From Gammaproteobacteria bacterium (GTDB lineage: Bacteria > Pseudomonadota > Gammaproteobacteria > DSM-16500), in assembly GCA_021156085.1 (NCBI GenBank), contig JAJNBC010000004.1, positions 57,991-121,990 on the forward strand: 64,000 nt of DNA, given 5' to 3'. Positions within the stretch are counted from its first letter, which is position 1. Each line of letters begins with the position of its first letter. Of this stretch, positions 63,861-64,000 are shown in pieces. The notes below the pieces were generated by a model. The model ran no database searches, was not told the DNA's origin, and saw only the letters and a program-made list of their open reading frames with translations. The position numbers and the translations under genes were made by a program.

Positions 63861-64000
63861 AATTCGCCTAGGATCCATTGGCAATTCTACTATGCCGGCT
63901 GTAACGCTCTGATTTTCTGTGCTCCGATGCTCATTGACTCGCATGTCAACTGCGCTTCGGTGCTCAAAAATCAAAGCGTTCCACCTCGGCCTAGCGAATT
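63861..64000. repeat. Imperfect palindromic intergenic element, reaching the window edge
   Basis: The element shows nested inverted pairs: AATTCGCCTAGG (63861-63872) with GCCTAGCGAATT (63989-64000); AACGCTCTGATTTT (63903-63916) with the near-inverse 63966-63980; and a central TTGAC (63934-63938) with GTCAA (63945-63949). The left arm has about 22 extra bases at 63873-63902. There is no open frame in it. It resembles intergenic palindromic repeats of the REP or MITE kind and may continue past the edge. Confidence 0.6.

Noticed and set aside
1..64000. tRNA genes, rRNA, CRISPR arrays or transposases
   Set aside because: I read all intergenic gaps and saw no cloverleaf, spaced repeats or transposase motifs; gaps are mostly under 200 bases.

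Overview
The window reads as a stretch of chromosome from a gammaproteobacterium, most likely in or near the Legionellales (Legionella, Coxiella, Berkiella, Aquicella-type lineages). The grounds are a fused FolK-FolP, a Com1-like DsbA protein, MgtC, a short Cca without HD domain, a ybeY-corC pair, GmhB (heptose LPS), EF-P with EpmA and EpmB, moderately AT-rich composition by eye, and several orphan secreted or membrane proteins of the kind common in host-associated members of that order. Species assignment is inference. I saw no tRNA, rRNA, CRISPR array, transposase or phage gene. Coding density is very high, and many neighbours overlap by 1 to 30 bases.

Layout, left to right. 1-1524: folate genes (folB, then a folKP fusion cut by the window edge). 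1573-3054: orphan secreted protein. 3136-10040: a nine-gene SUF iron-sulfur assembly operon (Rrf2 regulator, sufB, C, D, S, U, an A-type carrier, sufT, grxD). 10011-15806: mgtC, an orphan membrane protein, a divergent tgt, a CHASE2 adenylate cyclase and a facing FecR protein. 15960-22257: carAB and prlC. 22386-28424: glyQS, gmhB, an acyltransferase, a DUF4015-like secreted protein and yggS. 28399-36784: pckA, an inverted-repeat element, an SseB-like protein, pyrF/pyrE, a nitrilase, pyrB-pyrI-pyrC and an orphan membrane protein. 36964-40898: a KAP-type NTPase and a lone TpsB/ShlB-type transporter. 41020-47608: dapF, pgi, a zapB-like gene, zapA, ygfA, an orphan protein, the Com1-like protein and cca. 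47691-52171: a minus-strand run ybeY-corC-gcdH-oxidoreductase-aldo/keto reductase. 52223-56609: a VWA membrane protein, a gap with two DnaA boxes, epmB, efp, epmA. 56662-63806: engB, uvrD, pyrD, glmS, glmU. 63861-64000: an imperfect palindrome cut by the right edge.

Functional threads. All enzymes of de novo UMP synthesis (CarAB, PyrBI, PyrC, PyrD, PyrE, PyrF) are in this one window, but at four separate sites. CarA, CarB, PyrE and PyrF look like the eukaryotic CAD and UMP-synthase types rather than the E. coli types, while PyrB/PyrI look E. coli-like. The SUF operon carries a regulator with a C-X5-C-X5-C cluster-binding pattern and a palindrome on its own promoter, which suggests autoregulation. 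EF-P and its two beta-lysylation enzymes form a compact divergent locus. The tgt differs from standard preQ1-inserting enzymes and may be a queuine-salvage type.

The most interesting candidates for follow-up are the split eukaryote-like UMP synthase with CAD-like CarAB, the divergent Tgt, the paired DnaA boxes between the VWA gene and epmB, the probable CTG start of ygfA, the same-frame folB-stop-folKP junction, and several orphan proteins with Ser/Pro-rich tails. No clearly new multi-gene system is demonstrated.
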